This document shows, one piece after another, positions 11,681 through 25,600 of a stretch of 64,000 nt of DNA. The first letter of the stretch is position 1; each line of letters begins with the position of its first letter. Origin of the DNA: Tomocerus qinae (taxonomy: Eukaryota > Arthropoda > Collembola > Entomobryomorpha > Tomoceridae); contig JAECZT010000031.1 in the NCBI GenBank assembly GCA_020055645.1, positions 1 through 64,000 of the forward strand. Direction: 5' to 3'. The notes below the pieces were generated by a model, which saw only the letters and a program-made list of their open reading frames with translations, was not told the DNA's origin and did no database searches. The translations under genes and the position numbers were made by a program.

Positions 11681-14600
11681 AGTCTTTATAAATGTTATGT
11701 TACAAAAATTATTAGTCCCCTCTTACAACCTCAAAAAGATGATTTTTTTCAAGTGTCTAGGCTTTATAAATATTATATTACAAAAATTATTTTTCGCCTC
11801 GTAAAAACTCAAAAAAATGATTTTTTTCAAGTGTCTAGTCTTTATAAATGTTATATTACAAATGTCTTTGGTCCCCTCGTACAAGCTCAAAAAAATGATT
11901 TTTTCAAGTGTCTAGTCTTTATAAATGTTATATTACAAAAATTATTTTTTGCCTCGTACAAGCTCAAAAAAATGATTTTTTTCAAGTGTCTAGTCTTTAT
12001 AAATGTTATATTACAAATGTCTTTGGTCCCCTCGTACAAGCTCAAAAAAATGATTTTTTCAAGTGTCTAGTCTTTATAAATGTTGTATTACAAAAAAATA
12101 TTTTTCGCCTCGTCCAAGCTCAAAAAAATGATTTTTTTCAAGTGTCTAGTCTTTATAAATGTTATGTTACAAAAATTATTAGTCCCCTCTTACAAGCTCA
12201 AAAAGATGATTTTTTTCAAGTGTCTAGGCTTTATAAATATTATATTACAAAAATTATTTTTCGCCTCGTAAAAACTCAAAAAAATGATTTTTTTCAAGTG
12301 TCTAGTCTTTATAAATGTTATATTACAAAAAAATATTTTTCGCCTCGTACAAGCTCAAAAAAATGATTTTTTTCAAGTGTCTAGTCTTTATAAATGTTAT
12401 ATTACAAAAATTATTTTTCGCCTCGTACAAGCTCAAAAAAATGATTTTTTTCAAGTGTCTAGTCTTTATAAATTTTATATTACAAATGTTTTTGGTCCCC
12501 TCGTACAAGCTCAAAAAAATGATTTTTTTCAAGTGTCTAGTCTTTATAAATGTTATATTACAAAAATTATTTTTCGCCTCGTACAAGCTCAAAAAAAATG
12601 ATTTTTTTCAAGTGTCTAGTCTTTATAAATGTTATATTACAAATGTTTTTGGTCCCCTCGTACAAGCTCAAAAAAATGATTTTTTTCAAGTGTCTAGTCT
12701 TTATAAATGTTATATTACAAATATTATTTTTCGCTTCGTACAAGCTCAAAAAAATGATTTTTTTCAAGTGTCTAGTCTTTATAAATGTTATATTACAAAA
12801 ATTATTTTTCGCCTCGTACAAGCTCAAAAAAATGATTTTTTTCAAGTGTCTAGTCTTTATAAATGTTATATTACAAAAAAATATTTTTCGCCTCGTACAA
12901 GCTCAAAAAAATTATTTTTTTCAAGTGTCTAGTGTTTATAAATGTTATATTACAAATGTGTTTGGTCCCCTCGTACAAGCTCAAAAAAATGATTTTTTTC
13001 AAGTGTCTAGTCTTTATAAATGTTATATTACAAAAAAATATTTTTCGCCTCGTACAAGCTCAAAAAAATGATTTTTTTCAAGTGTCTAGTCTTTATAAAT
13101 GTTATATTACAAAAAAATATTTTTCGCCTCGTACAAGCTCAAAAAAATGATTTTTTTCAAGTGTCTAGTGTTTATAAATGTTATATTACAAATGTGTTTG
13201 GTCCCCTCGTACAAGCTCAAAAAAATGATTTTTTTCAAGTGTCTAGTCTTTATAAATGTTATATTACAAAAAATATTTTTCGCCTCGTACAAGCTCAAAA
13301 AAATGATTTTTTTCAAGTGTCTAGTCTTTATAAATGTTATATTACAAAAATTATTTTTCGCCTCGTACAAGCTCAAAAAAATGATTTTTTTCAAGTGTCT
13401 AGTCTTTATAAATTTTATATTACAAATGTTTTTGGTCCCCTCGTACAAGCTCAAAAAAATGATTTTTTTCAAGTGTCTAGTCTTTATAAATGTTATATTA
13501 CAAAAATTATTAGTCCCCTCGTACAAGCTCCAAAAAATGATTTTTCTCAAGTGTCTAGGCTTTATAAATATTATATTACAAAAATTATTTTTCGCCTCGT
13601 ATAAGCTCAAAAAAATGATTTTTTTAAGTGTCTAGTCTTTATAAATGTTATATTACAAATGTTTTTGGTCCCCTCGTACAAGCTCAAAAAAATGATTTTT
13701 TTCAAGTGTCTAGTCTTTATAAATGTTATATTACAATAATTATTTTTCGCCTCGTACAAGCTCAAAAAAAATGATTTTTTTCAAGTGTCTAGTCTTTATA
13801 AATGTTATATTACAAATGTTTTTGGTCCCCTCGTACAAGCTCAAAAAAATGATTTTTTTCAAGTGTCTAGTCTTTATAAATGTTATATTACAAAAATTAT
13901 TTTTCGCCTCGTCCAAGCTCAAAAAAATGATTTTTTTCAAGTGTCTAGTCTTTATAAATGTTATGTTACAAAAATTATTAGTCCCCTCGTACAAGCTCAA
14001 AAAGATGATTTTTTTCAAGTGTCTAGGCTTTATAAATATTATATTACAAAAATTATTTTTCGCCTCGTAAAAACTCAAAAAATGATTTTTTTCAAGTGTC
14101 TAGTCTTTATAAATGTTATATTACAAAAAAATATTTTTCGCCTCGTACAAGCTCAAAAAAATGATTTTTTTCAAGTGTCTAGTCTTTATAAATGTTATAT
14201 TGTAGATGTTTTTGGTCCCCTCGTACAAGCTCAAAAAAATGATTTTTTCAAGTGTCTAGTCTTTATAAATGTTATATTACAAAAATTATTTTTCGCCACG
14301 TACAAGCTCAAAAAAATGATTTTTTTCAAGTGTCTAGTCTTTATAAATGTTATATTACAAATGTTTTTGGTCCCCTCGTACAAACTCAAAAAAATGATTT
14401 TTTTCAAGTGTCTAGTCTTTATAAATGTTATATTACAAATATTATTTTTCGCTTCGTACAAGCTCAAAAAAATGATTTTTTTCAAGTGTCTAGTCTTTAT
14501 AAATGTTATATTACAAAAATTATTTTTCGCCTCGTACAAGCTCAAAAAAATGATTTTTTTCAAGTGTCTAGTCTTTATAAATGTTATATTACAAATGTTT

Positions 14601-15755
14601 TTGGTCCCCTCGTACAAGCTCAAAAAAATGATTTTTTTCAAGTGTCTAGTCTTTATAAATGTTATATTACAAAAAATATTTTTCGCCTCGTACAAGCTCA
14701 AAAAAATGATTTTTTTCAAGTGTCTAGTGTTTATAAATGTTATATTACAAATGTGTTTGGTCCCCTCGTAGAAGCTCAAAAAAATGATTTTTTTCAAGTG
14801 TCTAGTCTTTATAAATAATATATTACAAAAAAATATTTTTCGCCTCGTACAAGCTCAAAAAAATGATTTTTTTCAAGTGTCTAGTCTTAATAAATGTTAT
14901 ATTACAAATGTCTTTGGTCCCCCCGTACAAGCTCAAAAAAATGATTTTTTTAAAGTGTCTAGTCTTTATAAATGTTATATTACAAAAATTATTTTTCCCC
15001 TTGTACAAGTTCAAAAAAATGATTTTTTTCAAGTGTTTAGTCTTTATAAATGTTATATTACAAAAATTATTTTTCGCCTCGTACAAGCTCAAAAAAATGA
15101 TTTTTTTCAAGTGTCTAGTCTTTATAAATGTTATATTACAAAAACTATTTTTCGCCTCGTACAAGCTCAAAAAAATGATTTTTTTCAAGTGTCTAGTCTT
15201 TATAAATGTTATATTACAAATGTTTTTGGTCCCCTCGTACAAGCTCAAAAAAATGATTTTTTTCAAGTGTCTAGTCTTTATAAATGTTATATTACAAAAA
15301 TAATTTTTCGCCTCGTACAAGCTCAAAAAATGATTTTTTTCAAGTGTCTAGGCTTTATTAATGTTATGTTACAAAAATTATTAGTCCCCTCGTACAAGCT
15401 CAAAAAAAATGATTTTTTTCAAGTGTGTAGTCTTTATAAATGTTATATTACAAAAATTCTTTTTCGCCTCGTACAAGTTCAAAAAAATGATTTTTTTCAA
15501 GTGTCTAGTGTTTATAAATGTTATATTACAAATGTGTTTGGTCCCCTCGTACAAGCTCAAAAAAATGATTTTTTTCAAGTGTCTAGTCTTTATAAACGTT
15601 ATATTACAAAAATTATTTTTCGCCTCGTACGAACTTAAAAAAATGATTTTTTTCAAGTGTCTAGTCTTTATAAATGTTATATTACAAAAAAATATTTTTC
15701 GCCTCGTACAAGCTCAAAAAAATGATTTTTTTCAAGTGTCTAGTCTTTATAAATG

Positions 15756-18700
15756 TTGTTACAAAAATTATTAGTCCCCTCGTACAAGCTCAAAAAAATG
15801 ATTTTTTTCAAGTGTCTAGGCTTTATTAATGTTATGTTACAAAAATTATTAGTCCCCTCGTACAAGCTCAAAAAAAATGATTTTTTTCAAGTGTGTAGTC
15901 TTTATAAATGTTATATTACAAATGTGTTTGGTCCCCTCGTACAAGCTCAAAAAAATGATTTTTTTCAAGTGTCTAGTCTTTATAAATGTTATATTACAAA
16001 AAAATATTTTTCGCCTAGTACAAGCTCAAAAAAATGATTTTTTTCAAGTGTCTAGGCTTTATAAATATTATATTACAAAAATTATTTTTCGCCTCGTACA
16101 AGCTCAAAAAAATGATTTTTTTCAAGTGTGTAGTCTTTATAAATGTTATATTACAAATGTGTTTGGTCCCCTCGTACAAGCTCAAAAAAATGATTTTTTT
16201 CAAGTGTCTAGTGTTTATAAATGTTATATTACAAATGTGTTTGGTCCCCTCGTACAAGCTCAAAAAAATGATTTTTTTCAAGTGTCTAGTCTTTATAAAT
16301 GTTGTTACAAAAATTATTAGTCCCCTCGTACAAGCTCAAAAAAATGATTTTTTTCAAGTGTCTAGGCTTTATTAATGTTATGTTACAAAAATTATTAGTC
16401 CCCTCGTACAAGCTCAAAAAAAATGATTTTTTTCAAGTGTGTAGTCTTTATAAATGTTATATTACAAATGTGTTTGGTCCCCTCGTACAAGCTCAAAAAA
16501 ATGATTTTTTTCAAGTGTCTAGTCTTTATAAATGTTATATTACAAAAAAATATTTTTCGCCTAGTACAAGCTCAAAAAAATGATTTTTTTCAAGTGTCTA
16601 GGCTTTATAAATATTATATTACAAAAATTATTTTTCGCCTCGTACAAGCTCAAAAAAATGATTTTTTTCAAGTGTCTAGTTTTTATAAATGTTATATTAC
16701 AAAAACTATTTTTCGCCTCGTACAAGCTCAAAAAAATGATTTTTTTCAAGTGTCTAGTCTTTATAAATGTTATATTACAAATGTTTTTGGTCCCCTCGTA
16801 CAAGCTCAAAAAAATGATTTTTTTCAAGTGTCTAGTCTTTATAAATGTTATATTACAAAAATAATTTTTCGCCTCGTACAAGCTCAAAAAAATGATTTTT
16901 TTCAAGTGTCTAGTCTTTATAAATGTTGTTACAAAAATTATTAGTCCCCTCGTACAAGCTCAAAAAAATGATTTTTTTCAAGTGTCTAGGCTTTATTAAT
17001 GTTATGTTACAAAAATTATTAGTCCCCTCGTACAAGCTCAAAAAAAATGATTTTTTTCAAGTGTGTAGTCTTTATAAATGTTATATTACAAAAATTCTTT
17101 TTCGCCTCGTACAAGTTCAAAAAAATGATTTTTTTCAAGTGTCTAGTGTTTATAAATGTTATATTACAAATGTGTTTGGTCCCCTCGTACAAGCTCAAAA
17201 AAATGATTTTTTTCAAGTGTCTAGTCTTTATAAACGTTATATTACAAAAATTATTTTTCGCCTCGTACGAACTTAAAAAAATGATTTTTTTCAAGTGTCT
17301 AGTCTTTATAAATGTTATATTACAAAAAAATATTTTTCGCCTCGTACAAGCTCAAAAAAATGATTTTTTTCAAGTGTCTAGTCTTTATAAATGTTGTTAC
17401 AAAAATTATTAGTCCCCTCGTACAAGCTCAAAAAAATGATTTTTTTCAAGTGTCTAGTCTTTATAAATGTTATATTACAAAAATTATTAGTCCCCTCGTA
17501 CAAGCTCAAAAAAAATGATTTTTTTCAAGTGTGTAGTCTTTATAAATGTTATATTACAAATGTGTTTGGTCCCCTCGTACAAGCTCAAAAAAATGATTTT
17601 TTTCAAGTGTCTAGTCTTTATAAATGTTATATTACAAAAAAATATTTTTCGCCTAGTACAAGCTCAAAAAAATGATTTTTTTCAAGTGTCTAGGCTTTAT
17701 AAATATTATATTACAAAAATTATTTTTCGCCTCGTACAAGCTCAAAAAAATGATTTTTTTCAAGTGTTTAGTCTTTATAAATGTTATATAACAAAAAAAT
17801 ATTTTTCGCCTCGTACAACTTCAAAAAACTGATTTTTTTCAAGTGTCTAGTGTTTATAAATGTTATATTACAAATGTGTTTGGTCCCCTCGTACAAGCTC
17901 AAAAAAATGATTTTTTTCAAGTGTCTAGTCTTTATAAATGTTGTTACAAAAATTATTAGTCCCCTCGTACAAGCTCAAAAAAATGATTTTTTTCAAGTGT
18001 CTAGGCTTTATTAATGTTATGTTACAAAAATTATTAGTCCCCTCGTACAAGCTCAAAAAAAATGATTTTTTTCAAGTGTGTAGTCTTTATAAATGTTATA
18101 TTACAAATGTGTTTGGTCCCCTCGTACAAGCTCAAAAAAATGATTTTTTTCAAGTGTCTAGTCTTTATAAATGTTATATTACAAAAAAATATTTTTCGCC
18201 TAGTACAAGCTCAAAAAAATGATTTTTTTCAAGTGTCTAGGCTTTATAAATATTACATTACAAAAATTATTTTTCGCCTCGTACAAGCTCAAAAAAATGA
18301 TTTTTTTCAAGTGTTTAGTCTTTATAAATGTTATATAACAAAAAAATATTTTTCGCCTCGTACAACTTCAAAAAACTGATTTTTTTCAAGTGTCTAGTGT
18401 TTATAAATGTTATATTACAAATGTGTTTGGTCCCCTCGTACAAGCTCAAAAAAATGATTTTTTTCAAGTGTCTAGTCTTTATAAATGTTGTTACAAAAAT
18501 TATTAGTCCCCTCGTACAAGCTCAAAAAAATGATTTTTTTCAAGTGTCTAGTCTTTATAAATGTTATATTACAAAAAAATATTTTTCGCCTAGTACAAGC
18601 TCAAAAAAATGATTTTTTTCAAGTGTCTAGGCTTTATAAATATTATATTACAAAAATTATTTTTCGCCTCGTACAAGCTCAAAAAAATGATTTTTTTCAA

Positions 18701-19035
18701 GTGTTTAGTCTTTATAAATGTTATATAACAAAAAAATATTTTTCGCCTCGTACAACTTCAAAAAACTGATTTTTTTCAAGTGTCTAGTGTTTATAAATGT
18801 TATATTACAAATGTGTTTGGTCCCCTCGTACAAGCTCAAAAAAATGATTTTTTTCAAGTGTCTAGTCTTTATAAACGTTATATTACAAAAATTATTTTTC
18901 GCCTCGTACGAACTTAAAAAAATGATTTTTTTCAAGTGTCTAGTCTTTATAAATGTTATATTACAAAAAAATATTTTTCGCCTCGTACAAGCTCAAAAAA
19001 ATGATTTTTTTCAAGTGTCTAGTCTTTATAAATGT
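15756..19035 (+). repeat. 547-bp seven-monomer HOR
   Basis: The GTTGTTAC marker occurs at about 15756, 16302, 16926, 17394, 17941, 18488 and 19035. Spacings are 546, 624, 468, 547, 547 and 547 bp, that is 7, 8, 6, 7, 7, 7 monomers. The best-preserved tandem copies run from 17394 to 19035 and share the order GTTGTTAC, TAGGC, GTGTGTAGTC, TGTGTTTGG, CGCCTAGTAC, TTTAGTC. The third copy, from 18488, lacks internal monomers. Confidence 0.8.
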
Positions 19036-22000
19036 TGTTACAAAAATTATTAGTCCCCTCGTACAAGCTCAAAAAAATGATTTTTTTCAAGTGTCTAGGC
19101 TTTATAAATATTATATTACAAAAATTATTTTTCGCCTCGTATAAGCTCAAAAAAATGATTTTTTTCAAGTGTCTAGTCTTTATAAATGTTGTTACAAAAA
19201 TTATTAGTCCCCTCGTACAAGCTCAAAAAAATGATTTTTTTCAAGTGTCTAGTGTTTATAAATGTTATATTACAAATGTGTTTGGTCCCTTCGTACAAGC
19301 TCAAAAAAATGATTTTTTTCAAGTGTCTAGTCTTTATAAATGTTATATTACAAAAATTATTTTTCGCCTCGTAGGAGCTTAAAAAAATGATTTTTTTCAA
19401 GTGTCTAGTCTTTATAAATGTTATATTACAAAAAAATATTTTTCGCCTAGTACAAGCTCAAAAAAATGATTTTTTTCTAGTGTCAAGTGTTTATAAATGT
19501 TATATTACAAATGTGTTTGGCCCCCTCGTACAAGCTCAAAAAAATGATTTTTTTCAAGTGTCTAGTCTTTATAAATGTTATATTACAAAAAAATATTTTT
19601 CGCCTCGTACAAGCTCAAAAAAATGATTTTTTTCAAGTGTCTAGTCTTTATAAATGTTATATTACAAATGTTTTTGGTCCCCTCGTACAAGCTCAAAAAA
19701 ATGATTTTTTCAAGTGTCTAGTCTTTATAAATGTTATATTACAAAAATTATTTTTCGCCTCGTACAAGCTCAAAAAAATGATTTTTTTAAAGTGTCTAGT
19801 CTTTATAAATGTTATATAACAAAAAAATATTTTTCGCCTCGTACAACTTCAAAAAACTGATTTTTTTCAAGTGTCTAGTGTTTATAAATGTTATATTACA
19901 AATGTGTTTGGTCCCCTCGTACAAGCTCAAAAAAATGATTTTTTTCAAGTGTCTAGTCTTTATAAACGTTATATTACAAAAATTATTTTTCGCCTCGTAC
20001 GAACTTAAAAAAATGATTTTTTTCAAGTGTCTAGTCTTTATAAATGTTATATTACAAAAAAATATTTTTCGCCTCGTACAAGCTCAAAAAAATGATTTTT
20101 TTCAAGTGTCTAGTCTTTATAAATGTTGTTACAAAAATTATTAGTCCCCTCGTACAAGCTCAAAAAAATGATTTTTTTCAAGTGTTTAGTCTTTATAAAT
20201 GTTATATAACAAAAAAATATTTTTCGCCTCGTACAAGCTCCAAAAAATGATTTTTCTCAAGTGTCTAGGCTTTATAAATATTATATTACAAAAATTATTT
20301 TTCGCCTCGTATAAGCTCAAAAAAATGATTTTTTTCAAGTGTCTAGGCTTTATTAATGTTATGTTACAAAAATTATTAGTCCCCTCGTACAAGCTCAAAA
20401 AAAATGATTTTTTTCAAGTGTGTAGTCTTTATAAATGTTATATTACAAAAATTCTTTTTCGCCTCGTACAAGTTCAAAAAAATGATTTTTTTCAAGTGTT
20501 TAGTCTTTATAAATGTTATATAACAAAAAAATATTTTTCGCCTCGTACAACTTCAAAAAACTGATTTTTTTCAAGTGCCTAGTCTTTATAAATGTTATAT
20601 TACAAATGTTTTTGGTCCCCTCGTACAAGCTCAAAAAAATGATTTTTTTCAAGTGTCTAGTCTTTATAAATGTTATATTACAAAAATTATTTTTCCCCCC
20701 GTACAAGTTCAAAAAAATGATTTTTTTCAAGTGTTTAGTCTTTATAAATGTTATATGACAAAAAAATATTTTTCGCCTCGTACAACTTCAAAAAACTGAT
20801 TTTTTTCAAGTGTCTAGTGTTTATAAATGTTATATTACAAATGTGTTTGGTCCCTTCGTACAAGCTCAAAAAAATGATTTTTTTCAAGTGTCTAGTCTTT
20901 ATAAATGTTATATTGTAGATGTTTTTGGTCCCCTCGTACAAGCTCAAAAAAATGATTTTTTTCAAGTGCCTAGTCTTTATAAATGTTATATTACAAAAAA
21001 TATTTTTCGCCTCGTACAAGCTCAAAAAAATGATTTTTTTCAAGTGTCTAGTCTTTATAAATGTTATATTACAAATGTTTTTGGTCCCCTCGTACAAGCT
21101 CAAAAAAATGATTTTTTTCAAGTGTCTAGTCTTTATAAATGTTATATTACAAAAATTATTTTTCGCCTCGTACAAGCTCAAAAAAATGATTTTTTTAAAG
21201 TGTCTAGTCTTTATAAATGTTATATAACAAAAAAATATTTTTCGCCTCATACAACTTCAAAAAACTGATTTTTTTCAAGTGTCTAGTGTTTATAAATGTT
21301 ATATTACAAATGTGTTTGGTCCCCTCGTACAAGCTCAAAAAAATGATTTTTTTCAAGTGTCTAGTCTTTATAAACGTTATATTACAAAAATTATTTTTCG
21401 CCTCGTACGAACTTAAAAAAATGATTTTTTTCAAGTGTCTAGTCTTTATAAATGTTATATTACAAAAAAATATTTTTCGCCTCGTACAAGCTCAAAAAAA
21501 TGATTTTTTTCAAGTGTCTAGTCTTTATAAATGTTGTTACAAAAATTATTAGTCCCCTCGTACAAGCTCAAAAAAATGATTTTTTTCAAGTGTCTAGGCT
21601 TTATAAATATTATATTACAAAAATTATTTTTCGCCTCGTACAAGCTCAAAAAAATGATTTTTTTCAAGTGTCTAGTGTTTATAAATGTTATATTACAAAT
21701 GTGTTTGGTCCCTTCGTACAAGCTCAAAAAAATGATTTTTTTCAAGTGTCTAGTCTTTATAAATGTTATATTACAAATGTTTTTGGTCCCCTCGTACAAG
21801 CTCAAAAAAAATGATTTTTTTCAAGTGTCTAGTCTTTATAAATGTTATATTACAAAAATTATTTTTCGCCTCGTACAAGCTCAAAAAAATGATTTTTTTA
21901 AAGTGTCTAGTCTTTATAAATGTTATATAACAAAAAAATATTTTTCGCCTCATACAACTTCAAAAAACTGATTTTTTTCAAGTGTCTAGTGTTTATAAAT

Positions 22001-22679
22001 GTTATATTACAAATGTGTTTGGTCCCCTCGTACAAGCTCAAAAAAATGATTTTTTTCAAGTGTCTAGTCTTTATAAACGTTATATTACAAAAATTATTTT
22101 TCGCCTCGTACGAACTTAAAAAAATGATTTTTTTCAAGTGTCTAGTCTTTATAAATGTTATATTACAAAAAAATATTTTTCGCCTCGTACAAGCTCAAAA
22201 AAATGATTTTTTTCAAGTGTCTAGTCTTTATAAATGTTGTTACAAAAATTATTAGTCCCCTCGTACAAGCTCAAAAAAATGATTTTTTTCAAGTGTCTAG
22301 GCTTTATAAATATTATATTACAAAAATTATTTTTCGCCTCGTATAAGCTCAAAAAAATGATTTTTTTCAAGTGTCTAGTCTTTATAAATGTTGTTACAAA
22401 AATTATTAGTCCCCCCGTACAAGTACAAAAAAATGATTTTTTTCAAGTGTTTAGTCTTTATAAATGTTATATAACAAAAAAATATTTTTCGCCTCGTACA
22501 ACTTCAAAAAACTGATTTTTTTCAAGTGTCTAGTGTTTATAAATGTTATATTACAAATGTGTTTGGTCCCTTCGTACAAGCTCAAAAAAATGATTTTTTT
22601 CAAGTGTCTAGTCTTTATAAATGCTATATTACAAAAATTATTTTTCGCCTCGTACGAGCTTAAAAAAATGATTTTTTTC

Positions 22680-25600
22680 AAGTGTGTAGTCTTTATAAAT
22701 GTTATATTACAAAAATTCTTTTTCGCCTCGTACAAGTTCAAAAAAATGATTTTTTTCAAGTGTCTAGTCTTTATAAATGTTATATTACAAAAAAATATTT
22801 TTCGCCTCGTACAAGCTCAAAAAAATGATTTTTTTCAAGTGTCTAGTCTTTATAAATATTATATTACAAATGTTTTTGGTCCCCTCGTACAAGCTCAAAA
22901 AAATGATTTTTTTCAAGTGTCTAGTCTTTATAAATGTTATATTACAAAAATTATTTTTCGCCTCGTACAAGCTCAAAAAAATGATTTTTTTAAAGTGTCT
23001 AGTCTTTATAAATGTTATATTACAAAAAAATATTTTTCGCCTCGTCCAAGCTCAAAAAAATGATTTTTTTCAAGTGTCTAGTCTTTATAAATGTTATGTT
23101 ACAAAAATTATTAGTCCCCTCGTACAAGCTCAAAAAAATGATTTTTTTCAAGTGTCTAGGCTTTATTAATGTTATGTTACAAAAATTATTAGTCCCCTCG
23201 TACAAGCTCAAAAAAAATGATTTTTTTCAAGTGTGTAGTCTTTATAAATGTTATATTACAAAAATTCTTTTTCGCCTCGTACAAGCTCAAAAAAATGATT
23301 TTTTTCAAGTGCCTAGTCTTTATAAATGTTATATTACAAATGTTTTTGGTCCCCTCGTACAAGCTCAAAAAAATGATTTTTTTCAAGTGTCTAGTGTTTA
23401 TAAATGTTATATTACAAATGTGTTTGGTCCCCTCGTACAAGCTCAAAAAAATGATTTTTTTCAAGTGTCTAGTCTTTATAAATGTTATATTACAAAAAAA
23501 TATTTTTCGCCTCGTACAAGCTCAAAAAAGTGATTTTTTTCAAGTGTCTAGTCTTTATAAATGTTATATTACAAAAAAATATTTTTCGCCTCGTACAAGC
23601 TCAAAAAAATGATTTTTTTCAAGTGTCTAGTGTTTATAAATGTTATATTACAAATGTGTTTGGTCCCCTCGTACAAGCTCAAAAAAATGATTTTTTTCAA
23701 GTGTCTAGGCTTTATAAATATTATATTACAAAAAAATATTTTTCGCCTCGTACAAGCTCAAAAAAATGATTTTTTTCAAGTGTCTAGTGTTTATAAATGT
23801 TATATTACAAATGTCTTTGGTCCCCTCGTACAAGCTCAAAAAAATGATTTTTTTAAAGTGTCTAGTCTTTATAAATGTTATATTACAAAAATTATTTTTC
23901 CCCTTGTACAAGTTCAAAAAAATGATTTTTTTCAAGTGTTTAGTCTTTATAAATGTTATATTACAAAAATTATTTTTCGCCTCGTACAAGCTCAAAAAAA
24001 AATGATTTTTTTCAAGTGTCTAGTCTTTATAAATGTTATATTACAAATGTTTTTGGTCCCCTCGTACAAGCTCAAAAAAATGATTTTTTTCAAGTGTCTA
24101 GTCTTTATAAATGTTATATTACAAAAAAATATTTTTCGCCTCGTACAAGCTCAAAAAAATTATTTTTTTCAAGTGTCTAGTCTTTATAAATGTTATGTTA
24201 CAAAAATTATTAGTCCCCTCGTACAAGCTCAAAAAAATGATTTTTTTAAAGTGTCTAGTCTTTATAAATGTTATATTACAAAAAAATATTTTTCGCCTCG
24301 TCCAAGCTCAAAAAAATGATTTTTTTCAAGTGTCTAGTCTTTATAAATGTTATGTTACAAAAATTATTAGTCCCCTCGTACAAGCTCAAAAAAATGATTT
24401 TTTTCAAGTGTCTAGGCTTTATTAATGTTATGTTACAAAAATTATTAGTCCCCTCGTACAAGCTCAAAAAAAATGATTTTTTTCAAGTGTGTAGTCTTTA
24501 TAAATGTTATATTACAAAAATTCTTTTTCGCCTCGTACAAGCTCAAAAAAATGATTTTTTTCAAGTGCCTAGTCTTTATAAATGTTATATTACAAATGTT
24601 TTTGGTCCCCTCGTACAAGCTCAAAAAAATGATTTTTTTCAAGTGTCTAGGCTTTATTAATGTTATGTTACAAAAATTATTAGTCCCCTCGTACAAGCTC
24701 AAAAAAAATGATTTTTTTCAAGTGTGTAGTCTTTATAAATGTTATATTACAAAAATTCTTTTTCGCCTCGTACAAGTTCAAAAAAATGATTTTTTTCAAG
24801 TGTCTAGTCTTTATAAATGTTATATTACAAAAAAATATTTTTCGCCTCGTACAAGCTCAAAAAAATGATTTTTTTCAAGTGTCTAGTCTTTATAAATATT
24901 ATATTACAAATGTTTTTGGTCCCCTCGTACAAGCTCAAAAAAATGATTTTTTTCAAGTGTCTAGTCTTTATAAATGTTATATTACAAAAATTATTTTTCG
25001 CCTCGTACAAGCTCAAAAAAATGATTTTTTTAAAGTGTCTAGTCTTTATAAATGTTATATTACAAAAAAATATTTTTCGCCTCGTCCAAGCTCAAAAAAA
25101 TGATTTTTTTCAAGTGTCTAGTCTTTATAAATGTTATGTTACAAAAATTATTAGTCCCCTCGTACAAGCTCAAAAAAATGATTTTTTTCAAGTGTCTAGG
25201 CTTTATTAATGTTATGTTACAAAAATTATTAGTCCCCTCGTACAAGCTCAAAAAAAATGATTTTTTTCAAGTGTGTAGTCTTTATAAATGTTATATTACA
25301 AAAATTCTTTTTCGCCTCGTACAAGCTCAAAAAAATGATTTTTTTCAAGTGCCTAGTCTTTATAAATGTTATATTACAAATGTTTTTGGTCCCCTCGTAC
25401 AAGCTCAAAAAAATGATTTTTTTCAAGTGTCTAGTGTTTATAAATGTTATATTACAAATGTGTTTGGTCCCCTCGTACAAGCTCAAAAAAATGATTTTTT
25501 TCAAGTGTCTAGTCTTTATAAATGTTATATTACAAAAAATATTTTTCGCCTCGTACAAGCTCAAAAAAATGATTTTTTTCAAGTGTCTAGTCTTTATAAA

